Under the pieces are notes generated by a model. It made no database searches and was not told the DNA's origin. It saw only the letters and a list, made by a program, of their open reading frames with translations. 64,000 nucleotides of DNA from Asticcacaulis sp. ZE23SCel15 (GTDB lineage: Bacteria; Pseudomonadota; Alphaproteobacteria; Caulobacterales; Caulobacteraceae): contig NZ_CP130044.1 in NCBI RefSeq assembly GCF_030505395.1, positions 357,001 through 421,000 of the forward strand, written 5' to 3'. The stretch's first letter is position 1, and every line of letters starts with the position of its first letter. A program made the position numbers and the translations under genes. Below are positions 51,109 to 60,230 of this stretch, one piece after another.

Positions 51109-51136
51109 AACCCTGAAGCCGTCTGGCTTCAGGGTT
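51109..51136. terminator. Bidirectional terminator after ydbL
   Basis: AACCCTGAAGCC (51109-51120), loop GTCT, GGCTTCAGGGTT (51125-51136) form a perfect 12-bp stem. It lies between the ydbL-like gene and the upstream end of the acyltransferase gene, ending the former in leftward direction. A-rich sequence (GAAAAAA) before the stem gives the U-run. Confidence 0.88.
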
Positions 51137-51161
51137 AAATCATCGGATTTTTCAGCAAAAA

Positions 51162-51548
51162 CTACTTCTGCTTCCAGGCGCCGGAAGCGTCTTTGTAATA
51201 CTCACCGGCCTTGAGTTTCGGCATAATGACGCTGGAGAAGGTCGCAGCCCCCGCGGCAGCCACCGGCACATTGTTCTTGGCGGCGGCTTCGGCATAGACC
51301 TTGGCGCGACCGGCATTGATTTCCTCAACAGCGGCCTTGGTGGCAGCATCACCGGATTTGACAAAACCCAGATAGCCGTCGGATTGCTCACCCACGACAC
51401 CGGCGGCCTTGGCGGCATCGACGGTCGCCTTAGCGGCGGCCTGAGCGAATACCGGCGCAGGTGACGCCATATTGATCGCCACACCTGCGGCCATCATACC
51501 TGTGGCGGCCATCATCGCCGCCGTAACGGAAAACACTGTTTTTTTCAT
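51162..51548 (-). CDS. ydbL: YdbL-family periplasmic protein
   Basis: From the ATG at 51548 the product is 128 residues: a signal peptide (KKTVFSVTAAMMAATGMMA) and a DUF1318/YdbL domain (AKAAGVVGEQSDGYLGFVK, EEINAGRAKVYAEAAAKN, YYKDASGAWKQK). The frame extends to 51710, but the extra part overlaps the ynbE-like gene in another frame. It is the third gene of a ydbH-ynbE-ydbL set. In enterobacteria this set helps keep lipid transport to the outer membrane, and YdbL is thought to modulate YdbH-YnbE. Confidence 0.88.
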   Translation of the reverse strand: MKKTVFSVTAAMMAATGMMAAGVAINMASPAPVFAQAAAKATVDAAKAAGVVGEQSDGYLGFVKSGDAATKAAVEEINAGRAKVYAEAAAKNNVPVAAAGAATFSSVIMPKLKAGEYYKDASGAWKQK

Positions 51549-51576
51549 GATAGGTCTCACTTTGAAGGGCGCGAAA

Positions 51577-51765
51577 TTAGAAGAGGTTCGGGTTTTGCTG
51601 GACCAGCGCCTTGGCGTCTTCGTCAAGGCTGATGCGGACATCGTGATCGAGCTTGGCATAGATCGAAATCGGGGCGACCTCGACCCGAACGGTCGGGACG
51701 CAGGCGGCAAACACCGGTGCGGTCAGCACCAGTAATGCGAGAGGCTTAAGGCCTTTGTGGGTCAT
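51577..51765 (-). CDS. ynbE: YnbE-family outer-membrane lipoprotein
   Basis: This 62-residue lipoprotein has a signal ending LLVLTAPVFAAC with lipid-bearing C22. The mature part VRVEVAPISIYAKLDHDVRISLDEDAKAL is the YnbE family signature. In the known system YnbE oligomers stack on the C-terminal end of YdbH to complete a bridge between membranes. It lies between ydbH and ydbL on the same strand. Confidence 0.88.
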   Translation of the reverse strand: MTHKGLKPLALLVLTAPVFAACVPTVRVEVAPISIYAKLDHDVRISLDEDAKALVQQNPNLF

Positions 51766-51856
51766 GGCGAATACTCCGTTTCAAAGGCTCTCGGCCTTAT
51801 CATGAATGTCTTATATGATTTGCAGTCTGAACCCAAGCTGAACAAAATCCCAGGCC

Positions 51857-54800
51857 TTACTTAAGTCCCGCCTTTTGCGCTTCAAACGCCATCAGGTCAT
51901 CCAGCACCTGATCGAGGTTGAGCGTCATGTCGAGATTAAGATCAACGCCGGTATCGGACGGCAGGTTTATCGGCTTATCAAACAGTCGTCCGCGCAGCAC
52001 GTCCACATAACTTACGCGCGCTTCCTGTTTTTTGGGCGGGTCATAGCGGCCCTTGATCTTGAAGTTAAAGCCCAGACGGCCGTTCTCAAGGCTGTTGATC
52101 GTCGCCGACATATCACTGTAGGCCATGTTTTCCAGCGCCTGATAGGCCATGCCTTCGACCACTTTTGAGGCATCAGCAGGCGACGGCGCCACTTCCTGCG
52201 GCGCATCGGTCGTCACGCCACCCGATGATGCCACGCCCTGCAGCGCGGCGCGCTGGATCGACAGACGCCCCGGCCCGTCGCCTTTTAGTTCGCCTTGCGC
52301 AAAGTGGACGCGGTTGCCGTTAATTTCAAACGGCATACGGCCGGTGACCGTGCCCTCAAACTTCATGTCGCGGCCCAGATCGGTGGCGGCGATAATTTTG
52401 CCGAAATCAAGCTCGCTGAAGGTCAGCGCACCCTTGATCGGCACATTTTCCGCCAGCGGCACATCCATGGGCTCAAGGCCAAACTGCCCGCCCGGCGACA
52501 TGGCCGTTGCGGCCGCCAGCGACAGGTGATCGCCCAGGAACTGCACCGAGGTATTAATGTCGGTCAGCGGCACGGCGGTCGTCAGTGAGGCCACACTAAT
52601 GATCTGGCCCGGCGGCGTCATCAGGGGCGACAGGCTGGTGAATTCGACGTCGCCGCGCAAACCTTCCGCCTTGCCCAGCGGCCCTTCAAAATCGATATCG
52701 TTCAGACGCAGACGGCCTTGGCTGGTGGGCGTGCCCATGCGCGACCAGTCAAACCGGCCATCAAAGGTGGCCGAGCCCGTCACATTCTTGGTCGCGATCG
52801 TGGCCACTTGCGGGGTCAGGTCAATCGGTTGCAGGCCATCGGGGGCAAATACCATGTCGCCAGTGCTGATCAGGGCATAGCCATCATCGCTGCGGGCATC
52901 CTGCACGATGTCGATGCGCGCCAGATCACCGGGCGCGCGTTCGCGCACCGCTGGATTAAGCGGCTTTACCCCCAGCCGTCCGGTCATGCGGGTGGCGTCC
53001 TGATCCAGCTTACCGGCCAGCGTCACCGGATTAAACCGGGTCTTGGCCGCCGTATCATGGGCCTCAGCCGCCGCGACGGTTATGCGGAACCCGGCACCAT
53101 TGGCCGCACCCGATTTGGTCGAAAAGGCGTTGAACCGGCCCTTGGCGTTGGTCACGCGCGCTTCATAATCCGGCGCGTTCAGTTTCAGGTCATCAAAGGC
53201 CCCGGCCGACTGCCACTGAGCGTTTTCCAGGGTGAGGATCGGCGCTTCGGTGGCGCAGATGCTGGCCGTCAGCCCTTCCAGCCGCCCGCCGATGTCCGCG
53301 CGCGCCGCGCTAAACGGCATACAGTCATCCAGTACAAAGCTGGTGCGCCCGCCCGCCACGGTGAACCGGCCACTGGCCTTGGTTTGCGCCGCCGTCACCG
53401 GGGCGAAGTTGAATTTGGCATCTGCCGCCAGTTTGCCGCTCAGCTCGCCATTGGCCCCAAAGCCCATATCGCTGAGGAAGGCATTCACTTCGGGCAGGTC
53501 TTCGCCCTCAAGTTTTACCCTAAAGGCGGCGCGATCCACACTGGCTATCAGAGGCCGCGCCCGGTCCGGCGTCAGGGTCAGCTTGCCGCCCGACGCCGGG
53601 GTGATGGTAATCGGGGTTTTGGTGCGGACATCAAAGGCAGCCGGCTTACCCGCCGCCCCGTCCAGCTTGATATTGATATCATTGGCCTCAAGGCTAAAGG
53701 CCTGTGCTGCGGCCTGTAGCGCCAGAACGGCATCGGCCTTAATCGGGGCCACCGGCACCGGCGGGGTATCGGTGTTGACCGGCTCAGGATAGACCACGGC
53801 CTGAAGATCTTTGCGGCGCACCTGCGCCATTTCATCCAGCCCTTTGTAGCTGCCGTGACGGCTGTTGAGGCTGGTCTTGATCGCGGCGGTCCAGGCCGAC
53901 GCGTCATTTTCAGCCGCGCCATTAAGTCCGGTTTCAGCCCTCGCATTGCCGCTCACCGTCATATTGACCCGGTCGAGCGACAGGTCAGCCGCCGCCATAC
54001 GTCCGGCATAAGCTGTACCCTTAAAGCTGATGTCGGATTCGGTCCCCGCCATATGCAGGGCCACTTTTTCAAGGTCGGCGCGGGCATTACTGACTTCAAT
54101 TCCGTCCTGGCGGTAAAGGCCGATGCGCGCCTGCAACGGCCCATCAACCCAGATATGGCTGCCGCCCGTATCCGGCGACTGCGGCGTTGGTTTTTTACTG
54201 GAATGGGCAAAGCTAAGATTCAGGCTTGAGGCATCCAGATAGACATCGCGCCCGAACATCGCCCCTTGGGTGACCGACTGCGCCCGCCCCTGAAAACGCG
54301 ACTGGCCCTCAAGGCGGGTTTCATCACGCTCAAAACTCAAGGCCGCCAGAATAGACGCATCGGCGGTTACGCCTTTTAAGGCAGTGTCACCGGTGTTCAG
54401 CTCATCCGCCGCCACCTTCATGTGCGTTTCTAACGGGCCTGAAAACTCCGCCAGCGGTGAGGCCTTGAGGTTGGCCGCCTGCTCAAGCTGGCGATACGGC
54501 AGGTTGGAGGTCAGTTCAAGCCGCACACCTTTGAGGCGGGTCACGGCTCCCGCCTTATCCGGCTTCATCTCCCAGGCATCGGCGACAAATTTGCCTTCGA
54601 CCTTAAGGCCGTCACCGACCGAGCGGGCCTTGATAAAGCCGTCGCTTAGAGTGCCCTCCCCCAGCGGCCCGCTCAGGCGGGTCGAGGGGATGTTGAGATT
54701 AAGCGCCTGCAACCGTCCGGCCTGCATCTGGACGCGGCCGGTGGCATTGATGGTGCCGTAGTCGGTTTTAAGCCGTACCACCGCATTTTCAATCAGGACT

Positions 54801-55399
54801 TCGCCGGGGGCCTCGCCCTTATTGGACGGCGACGACAATATGCTCTGGATCAGCGGATCGAGCGAACCAAAGTCCAGCCCCTTAGCGGTCAGCGCCAGAG
54901 CGATTTCGGGCTTGGTCAGGTGGATGCGCTTAAAGCGCGCCATAGGCTTACCCTGACCGGCAAACAGGTTCAGATCGTAATCGATGCGAAAATCATTGAG
55001 GATCACATCCGGCGACGTCGCCTTGCCCAACCGGATCGAGCCTTCGGCATGCTCAAGCCCCAGACGCCCGATCTTAAGTTCAGAGTCTATCTGCTGCGAC
55101 CGTAGCCACCCTTGGGCGATTTCGCGGGCGATTTCCTTGCGGGCCACGACGGCAGCCACACCGATCGCGGCGACCCCGCACAAAGTCAGCCCGATGATTT
55201 GTCCGGCCTTACCGGCTCCGGATTTGGGCGGGCGACCATTGCCGCCACCTTTTTTGGCCTTCTTAGCCGGGCGGCCCTTGTCGCCGCCACCGGCCTTGGC
55301 ATCGCCACTGACCACGCGCGAAAACGTACCCAGCGTCGAGGTGCGCACCGGGAACATCAATTCATCGTTTTGATCAGCGGTCGGATCAGTGGGCGTCAA
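51857..55399 (-). CDS. ydbH: YdbH-family AsmA-like intermembrane protein
   Basis: This 1180-residue protein has a charged, Gly/Lys-rich cytoplasmic start (about 1-68), one membrane helix (IIGLTLCGVAAIGVAAVVA, about 69-88) and a very long beta-rich periplasmic region. The C-terminal part (VPLTDINTSVQFLGDHLSLA, KGALTFSELDFGKIIAATD, ISIQRAALQG-like text, DMSATINSLENGRLGFNFKI) is the YdbH domain. Such proteins form a hydrophobic groove that carries phospholipids to the outer membrane. It is the first gene of the ydbH-ynbE-ydbL operon. Confidence 0.88.
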   Translation of the reverse strand: MTPTDPTADQNDELMFPVRTSTLGTFSRVVSGDAKAGGGDKGRPAKKAKKGGGNGRPPKSGAGKAGQIIGLTLCGVAAIGVAAVVARKEIAREIAQGWLRSQQIDSELKIGRLGLEHAEGSIRLGKATSPDVILNDFRIDYDLNLFAGQGKPMARFKRIHLTKPEIALALTAKGLDFGSLDPLIQSILSSPSNKGEAPGEVLIENAVVRLKTDYGTINATGRVQMQAGRLQALNLNIPSTRLSGPLGEGTLSDGFIKARSVGDGLKVEGKFVADAWEMKPDKAGAVTRLKGVRLELTSNLPYRQLEQAANLKASPLAEFSGPLETHMKVAADELNTGDTALKGVTADASILAALSFERDETRLEGQSRFQGRAQSVTQGAMFGRDVYLDASSLNLSFAHSSKKPTPQSPDTGGSHIWVDGPLQARIGLYRQDGIEVSNARADLEKVALHMAGTESDISFKGTAYAGRMAAADLSLDRVNMTVSGNARAETGLNGAAENDASAWTAAIKTSLNSRHGSYKGLDEMAQVRRKDLQAVVYPEPVNTDTPPVPVAPIKADAVLALQAAAQAFSLEANDINIKLDGAAGKPAAFDVRTKTPITITPASGGKLTLTPDRARPLIASVDRAAFRVKLEGEDLPEVNAFLSDMGFGANGELSGKLAADAKFNFAPVTAAQTKASGRFTVAGGRTSFVLDDCMPFSAARADIGGRLEGLTASICATEAPILTLENAQWQSAGAFDDLKLNAPDYEARVTNAKGRFNAFSTKSGAANGAGFRITVAAAEAHDTAAKTRFNPVTLAGKLDQDATRMTGRLGVKPLNPAVRERAPGDLARIDIVQDARSDDGYALISTGDMVFAPDGLQPIDLTPQVATIATKNVTGSATFDGRFDWSRMGTPTSQGRLRLNDIDFEGPLGKAEGLRGDVEFTSLSPLMTPPGQIISVASLTTAVPLTDINTSVQFLGDHLSLAAATAMSPGGQFGLEPMDVPLAENVPIKGALTFSELDFGKIIAATDLGRDMKFEGTVTGRMPFEINGNRVHFAQGELKGDGPGRLSIQRAALQGVASSGGVTTDAPQEVAPSPADASKVVEGMAYQALENMAYSDMSATINSLENGRLGFNFKIKGRYDPPKKQEARVSYVDVLRGRLFDKPINLPSDTGVDLNLDMTLNLDQVLDDLMAFEAQKAGLK

Positions 55400-56013
55400 G
55401 AGGCGGGCTCAAACTAAAAGGGAAACAATGGCGGTCGAAAAATGTGAAGACGACGCAAAAAATAATTTGATCATCATCCATAGGTCATTATGGCACATAT
55501 ATTGGTAAAAATTATGGACACATCACCGCATTTCGCACAAGAGGCGCGAATTTCCCCCAAACCCTTGCAGGAAATGATCGCCATTGGCGAATTCTTTGCC
55601 GTTTCGTTATAAATTTTAAATGCTTAAAGCATCACTTATCAACAGATCGGTGCTCAGCGCCCAAAGCCCCCGCACTATGCGTATACCCTTTTTTAACAAA
55701 ATTTAAGGGCGATCTTAATCTTAATCGGCTAAAAAGCGCCCTTCGTTGTTGCCTTCGCGACTGCGGTATGCTTGATCTTAACCCAAGTTTTCGGGCCTCA
55801 CTTTGGCCCTATTTCGGCGTAAACAGGATGGCACGGAAATTGTAGCTGAGTTTTCAAGCTTCACGACTCAGGCTTTTTCGCTCATAAAGAGCGTCTGTAA
55901 TGAGACAGATCCGTAATATCCGCACGACTATAACCTTTAAGACTACCGGGCCCTTATGGGTTCATCTGTAAGTTTTAGTATCGTTTGTCTTTTTTAGTGT
56001 TTGACGGGGACTG
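55400..56013. other. Long divergent intergenic region with hairpins
   Basis: No gene is seen in 614 bases between ydbH (leftward) and the M23 peptidase (rightward), which must share it for promoters. The right half has several small stems in series: GGGCC/GGCCC (55793-55809), CTGAG/CTCAG (55846-55871), CGCTC/GAGCG (55879-55893) and TCTGT/ACAGA (55894-55909). They suggest a long structured leader on the M23 transcript. The TTAA motifs here are spaced 6 or 8 bases apart, not the 7 of a CtrA box. Confidence 0.5.
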
Positions 56014-57480
56014 ATGGCTCAACTCGATCCACGCCGACAGCCAGTACGCTTAACGCCTATGGTCTTTGCGACCGTAGCGGCCCTCACGGTGGGCACCTTG
56101 ATCTGGCGCGTTTTTCAGCCGACACCGGGCATATTGCCGGGTATGGCCCTTGATCCGGGCGCCGTTATGGCGCTGGAAACCGAAGCCTATGCGGTGGCGT
56201 CTGCACGACCCGGCTTTGACCAGCCGGAGCAGGTCGCCATTCTGGTTCGCTCAGGTGAGACCCTCTCCCAAGCTATTGCCCGCACCGGCGTAGCCCCGGC
56301 TGACGCTCAGGCCGCCGTTAATCTGTTGTCGCAAGCCTTTGATGTCGTCAATGTCCGCGCCGGCATGTCCATTCAGGCGGCCATCGCCAAACCGGCCCTC
56401 GGCTCCGGCCAACCTGCCCAGCTTTTGGGCCTGACGACCCGCACCGGCCCCGCCAAGCAACTGACCCTGACCACCAGCCATGACGGCGCCATGCGCCTGC
56501 GGGTGCTGGAAGAAAACGTGCGCGATGAACGCCGCGTGGCCATCGGCACCATCGACGGCTCGCTGTTTACCTCCGCCGCAGCGCTTGGGGCGACACCGGC
56601 GGTCACCAACAATGTTATGAAGCTGTTCGCCCACAAGCTTGATTTCGAGCGCGACATCAAGGCAGGCGACACCTTTAAGCTGATCTTCGACCGTAAAGTG
56701 ACCGAAAGCGGTCGCACCGTTGAAACGGGCAAGCTTTTGTACGCCGAAATCGAAGCCAAGGGCGGCATCAACCGCTTCTACAGCTTTCAGCGCGCCGGCG
56801 AAAAAGACGCCCAGTATTTCGATGAAACGGGCAAGAACATTCGCGGCTTCCTTCTGGCCACGCCGGTTGACGGTGCGCGCACCTCATCAGGGTTTGGCGT
56901 ACGCCGCCACCCGGTTCTGGGCTTTATGAAGATGCATACCGGCGTTGACTTTGCTGCCGGTTCCGGCACGCCGATTGTTGCCGCCGGTGACGGTGTGGTT
57001 CAGGATGCCAAGTGGTGGGGCGGTTATGGCCGCTGGGTGCGTGTGCGCCATACCGGCGATTGGCAAACCGGCTACGCCCACATGTCGCGCATTGCCGTGC
57101 AACCGGGCCAACGCGTCAAGCAGGGCCAGATCATCGGTTATGTCGGCTCAACCGGTCGTTCCACCGGCCCGCATCTGCACTTCGAAGTCTGGTACAAGAA
57201 CCGCCCGATCAACCCCAAGGATGCCAAGGTTCCGCAAGGTACGATCCTGGGCGGCAAAGAGCTTCAGGCCTTCATGGCCCGCAAGCGTGAAATCGACACT
57301 ATGATCGCCATGGCCGACATTAAGCGCGGCGACGAAAAGCAGGCTCTGGCCATGAACAGTCCTGCCAAGTCCGCGCCTGTGGCCGCAGCCCCTGCACCGG
57401 TCACTCTGGTCAGCCATGAACGCGCCAAAACCTATGCCGCGCTCAAACCGGCCCTGTCGTCGACCCGCGGGATGAATTAA
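56014..57480 (+). CDS. M23-family peptidoglycan endopeptidase (MepM-like)
   Basis: This 488-residue protein has a membrane anchor (about 13-32), an N-terminal helical/LysM-like part with SGETLSQAIARTGV and a LytM domain near residues 290-400. Zinc ligands are seen: H308 and D312 in MHTGVDF, and the catalytic and ligand histidines H387/H389 in HLHFEVWY. Sequence GFGVRRHPVLGFMKMHTG and the YGRWVRVRHTG stretch are typical MepM/NlpD motifs. The full zinc set implies activity as a D,D-endopeptidase in wall growth. The C-terminal tail is Pro/Ala-rich. A long leader precedes it. Confidence 0.93.
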   Translation: MAQLDPRRQPVRLTPMVFATVAALTVGTLIWRVFQPTPGILPGMALDPGAVMALETEAYAVASARPGFDQPEQVAILVRSGETLSQAIARTGVAPADAQAAVNLLSQAFDVVNVRAGMSIQAAIAKPALGSGQPAQLLGLTTRTGPAKQLTLTTSHDGAMRLRVLEENVRDERRVAIGTIDGSLFTSAAALGATPAVTNNVMKLFAHKLDFERDIKAGDTFKLIFDRKVTESGRTVETGKLLYAEIEAKGGINRFYSFQRAGEKDAQYFDETGKNIRGFLLATPVDGARTSSGFGVRRHPVLGFMKMHTGVDFAAGSGTPIVAAGDGVVQDAKWWGGYGRWVRVRHTGDWQTGYAHMSRIAVQPGQRVKQGQIIGYVGSTGRSTGPHLHFEVWYKNRPINPKDAKVPQGTILGGKELQAFMARKREIDTMIAMADIKRGDEKQALAMNSPAKSAPVAAAPAPVTLVSHERAKTYAALKPALSSTRGMN

Positions 57481-57574
57481 GCCGCGAAATCGTTTTAACG
57501 TAATAGGATTTTTAGTTCCTTTGGTTTTAGTCTAAGGCATCATATGTCTGGCTATTAACCAAGGGAGCTGCGCG

Positions 57575-58072
57575 GTGTTTAATTTCTCCGAGAAAATCAG
57601 CGAATTAAAATCCTCGATCCTCTACATCGTGTTTTTGGCGGGCAGTTTGCTGATCGGGCTGACCTGGTTGAGCATCGGCCTTTATAACGCGCTCAAGCTG
57701 TGGATCGGTACGCCGTGGAGTTCGTTTGTTCTGGCGCTGATTATGCTGGTGCCCGTGATCATACACCTGCTGATCAAGGCCTTTTCACCTGATCGCCCGA
57801 CCAAAGCCAATACCTTAAGCAGCCAAGCCCGCCCCGCCGCAGATCCATCGGGCGCGTTGTTGTCGCAAATCATGGGGGCCGTCGCGGGTCAATCCACGCT
57901 GATCGTCACGGTGGTGACCCTGCTGGCCAGCTTTATCGCCGTGCGCTTTCCGTCGTTTCTGGGCATGTTCGCGCAGGTGGTCACAGCCTTTGTCGACGAC
58001 ATGAAGCTGCGCCCCACGGCTACGGCCACACCCCGCAAACCCCGCCGAAAAGCCGCTGAAACTGAAGAATAG
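57575..58072 (+). CDS. Small membrane protein of unknown function
   Basis: This 165-residue protein starts with GTG (57575) behind GGGAG. It has three membrane helices (about 13-36, 47-68 and 107-128) and a basic C-terminal tail (RKPRRKAAETEE). I do not recognise the family. It could be a two-to-three-helix membrane-associated modulator. Its basic tail suggests interaction with the cytoplasmic membrane surface or nucleic acid. It lies 94 bases after the M23 gene. Confidence 0.65.
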   Translation: MFNFSEKISELKSSILYIVFLAGSLLIGLTWLSIGLYNALKLWIGTPWSSFVLALIMLVPVIIHLLIKAFSPDRPTKANTLSSQARPAADPSGALLSQIMGAVAGQSTLIVTVVTLLASFIAVRFPSFLGMFAQVVTAFVDDMKLRPTATATPRKPRRKAAETEE

Positions 58073-58080
58073 GTCAGACT

Positions 58081-58515
58081 ATGGGGGCTAAATCGAGAGC
58101 TTTCACGGCGATATTTTGCACACTCATCGCCACACCAGTACATGCCGCTGACGCTCCTGATGTATCCATAAATCTTCATCAGATAGCTGAAGCGCCGTTA
58201 AAACTTGAGGTTACTATCACAAATAACGATGACGTCGATATTTGCTATGAGTTAAGTCACGGCGTGCGGGCATTCACCCTCAAAAGAGGCAACAGGACTA
58301 TAGAAGGAAACTTCGACCATGTTCCCTTTGTTTCGCTCAAAGACCGCTGCGACATAATCACCAGCAAAGCTTCGCACAGTGAACCATACGACTTGAGCCG
58401 TATATTTCCCAATATGCGGCCGAAGGACAACATTTGTTTTGTTGCCAGAGTTAAATTCTATCAATCCAACGAAAGCACATATACCGAGAAGGAAAAGTGT
58501 CTGACGGTTCGCTGA
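58081..58515 (+). CDS. Small exported protein of unknown function
   Basis: This 144-residue protein has a signal peptide (SRAFTAIFCTLIATPVHAAD) and four cysteines in the mature part (DICYELSHG, LKDRCDIITS, DNICFVARV and EKCLTVR), which could form two disulfides. It looks like a beta-sandwich of the immunoglobulin kind (LKLEVTITNNDDVDICYEL). GC is lower than in the neighbours, so it is probably acquired. It starts 8 bases after the preceding gene. Confidence 0.62.
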   Translation: MGAKSRAFTAIFCTLIATPVHAADAPDVSINLHQIAEAPLKLEVTITNNDDVDICYELSHGVRAFTLKRGNRTIEGNFDHVPFVSLKDRCDIITSKASHSEPYDLSRIFPNMRPKDNICFVARVKFYQSNESTYTEKEKCLTVR

Positions 58516-58526
58516 TTAGACGCTTT

Positions 58527-59543
58527 TTACCAAGGTTTGAAATGCTTTGATAATTTCAAGCCTTGGCCTTGATAGTGAGAACCGCGCTGGCCATACAGTT
58601 CTGCCGGACGCGCGATCAGCGGCTCATAGACCAGCCGCGCCACGGTTTGCTCATCTTCCAGCAGGAACGGCGTTTCGTGACAGCGCACCTCCAGCACCCC
58701 ACGCGAACCGGCCGCCGCAGCCTCCTCCGTGCCAAAGCCCGGATCGAAGAAACCGGCATAGTGGACGCGGAATTCCCCGACACTGGGGTCAATCGGCAGC
58801 ATTTCAGCGGCTTCCATGACCGGGATCACGACGGCGGTTTTGGACGCCAGAATGTAGAACTCACCCGGATCGAGCAGAAGCTGGCCCTTATTCTGGTATA
58901 AGGGCTCCCAGAAATCGCGCGGGTCGTGGCCATCGACATTATCAAGGTCGATCACCCCGGCGTGCCTGCGGGCGCGGTAGCCAACCAGATCACCGGTCAG
59001 ATCGACACCACAGTCGGAGGTATAAAGCTTGGGCACCGTCCCGCGCTTGACCCGAAGCTGGTTCAGGCGCGTGCCGGTGCGGGCCAGAACGGAGAAAGTT
59101 TGCGGCGCGATTTCGACATAGATAGGCCCGCTATAGCCTTCGCGCACGTCATCAAAGGCATCGGAATAGTCCGACAGCAGGCGCACAAATACGTCACAAC
59201 GGCCGGTCGAGGACTTCGGATTGGCGCGCGCGCTTAAGCCCTGCGGCAGGTTCAGGCTTTCCTGAAGCTCGGCGATATAAACGCAGCCGGCTTCAAACAC
59301 CGCCCCCTTAGACAGGTCCATCTCATGCATGACGACATCACTGAGGCGCTCAACGACCGTGCGCTTCCGCGGCAGGTAGGACGCCCGCACCCGCCAGGCG
59401 CGCGCCCCTAGACGCAGGTCGATGCTGGCGGGCTGAATCTGATCGGCATCGAGGGCTGAGGCGCTCAGGACAACGCCCTGATCCACTAGTTCCGACAGGG
59501 TTTGCAGGGGCAGGATGCCGTGGGCGGCAGGCGTAAGCGTCAT
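58527..59543 (-). CDS. dcd: dCTP deaminase, long alphaproteobacterial form
   Basis: The ATG at 59543 gives 338 residues. The enzyme deaminates dCTP to dUTP for dTMP synthesis. The nucleotide-binding motif SARANPKSSTGRCDVFVRL matches the dCTP deaminase signature. The protein has the duplicated, double-length form typical of alphaproteobacteria (ASIDLRLGARAWRVRASYLP early, a second dUTPase-like half with FYILASKTAVVIPVMEA later). The longer frame upstream is not supported by homology. It is divergent from apaG. Confidence 0.9.
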   Translation of the reverse strand: MTLTPAAHGILPLQTLSELVDQGVVLSASALDADQIQPASIDLRLGARAWRVRASYLPRKRTVVERLSDVVMHEMDLSKGAVFEAGCVYIAELQESLNLPQGLSARANPKSSTGRCDVFVRLLSDYSDAFDDVREGYSGPIYVEIAPQTFSVLARTGTRLNQLRVKRGTVPKLYTSDCGVDLTGDLVGYRARRHAGVIDLDNVDGHDPRDFWEPLYQNKGQLLLDPGEFYILASKTAVVIPVMEAAEMLPIDPSVGEFRVHYAGFFDPGFGTEEAAAAGSRGVLEVRCHETPFLLEDEQTVARLVYEPLIARPAELYGQRGSHYQGQGLKLSKHFKPW

Positions 59544-59666
59544 GGGTGTCTCAACTTTATGGGGGGGCTTGTTTACGACATTTTTGGGGACACGCAAACC
59601 GAAGTTTAAAGCCAAATCCGCAATGACGGGCTTTAAATCATCCCCGAAGCTGTTTAGATTGAGGTC

Positions 59667-60077
59667 ATGATCTATGAAGCCGTCAGTCAGGGCATCCGCA
59701 TCAGCGTCGAGGTGGAATATATCCCGCCCGAAGACGACCTTCCCGCGACGTCGCGGCGACAGCGGGCCTATGTATGGGCCTATCACATCATCATCGACAA
59801 TGAACGCGGCGACCGGGTGCAGCTTAAGACCCGGCACTGGACGATCATGGACGGGCTGGGTCGGATTGAAATCGTCGAAGGCGACGGCGTGGTCGGCCAG
59901 CAGCCGATACTGGAACCGCAGGAAAGCTATAGCTACTCCTCCGGCTGCCCGCTGCCGACGCCTTCAGGGTCGATGAGCGGCTATTACATGTTCGAGGACG
60001 AGAACGGCAAACCGCTCAAGGTCACCATCCCGACCTTCTCGCTCGACCTGCCCGAAGCCCGCCGTGTCTTAAACTAA
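59667..60077 (+). CDS. apaG: ApaG-family protein
   Basis: This 136-residue immunoglobulin-like protein is of the ApaG/DUF525 family. Family phrases are YVWAYHIIIDNERGDRVQLKT, RHWTIMDGLGRIEIVEGDGVVGQQP and SYSSGCPLPTPSGSMSGYYM. ApaG is linked with cation efflux and the diadenosine tetraphosphate system in enterobacteria, but its molecular action is not clear. It is followed by an intrinsic terminator. Confidence 0.94.
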   Translation: MIYEAVSQGIRISVEVEYIPPEDDLPATSRRQRAYVWAYHIIIDNERGDRVQLKTRHWTIMDGLGRIEIVEGDGVVGQQPILEPQESYSYSSGCPLPTPSGSMSGYYMFEDENGKPLKVTIPTFSLDLPEARRVLN

Positions 60078-60079
60078 AA

Positions 60080-60108
60080 CACCCGCCGTTTCCGACGAGT
60101 GTTTTTTT
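60080..60108 (+). terminator. Terminator of apaG
   Basis: CACCCGCCG (60080-60088), loop TTTC, CGACGAGTG (60093-60101) pair with two G-U pairs, followed by T7. It ends the apaG transcript three bases after the stop. Confidence 0.82.
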
Positions 60109-60230
60109 ATTACCATTCGCGATGCGTAAAATCGTGAGATTTGTGAGAGATAATAGCCGACAAGGGAAGCGGGTACATTTGAGTACCCGCAAACCGCAGA
60201 CTGCGTATTAGCTCTCCAAAGACCGCGATT

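Noticed and set aside
55690-55735. CtrA box before the M23 gene
   Set aside because: TTAA spacing is 6 or 8 bases and not 7.
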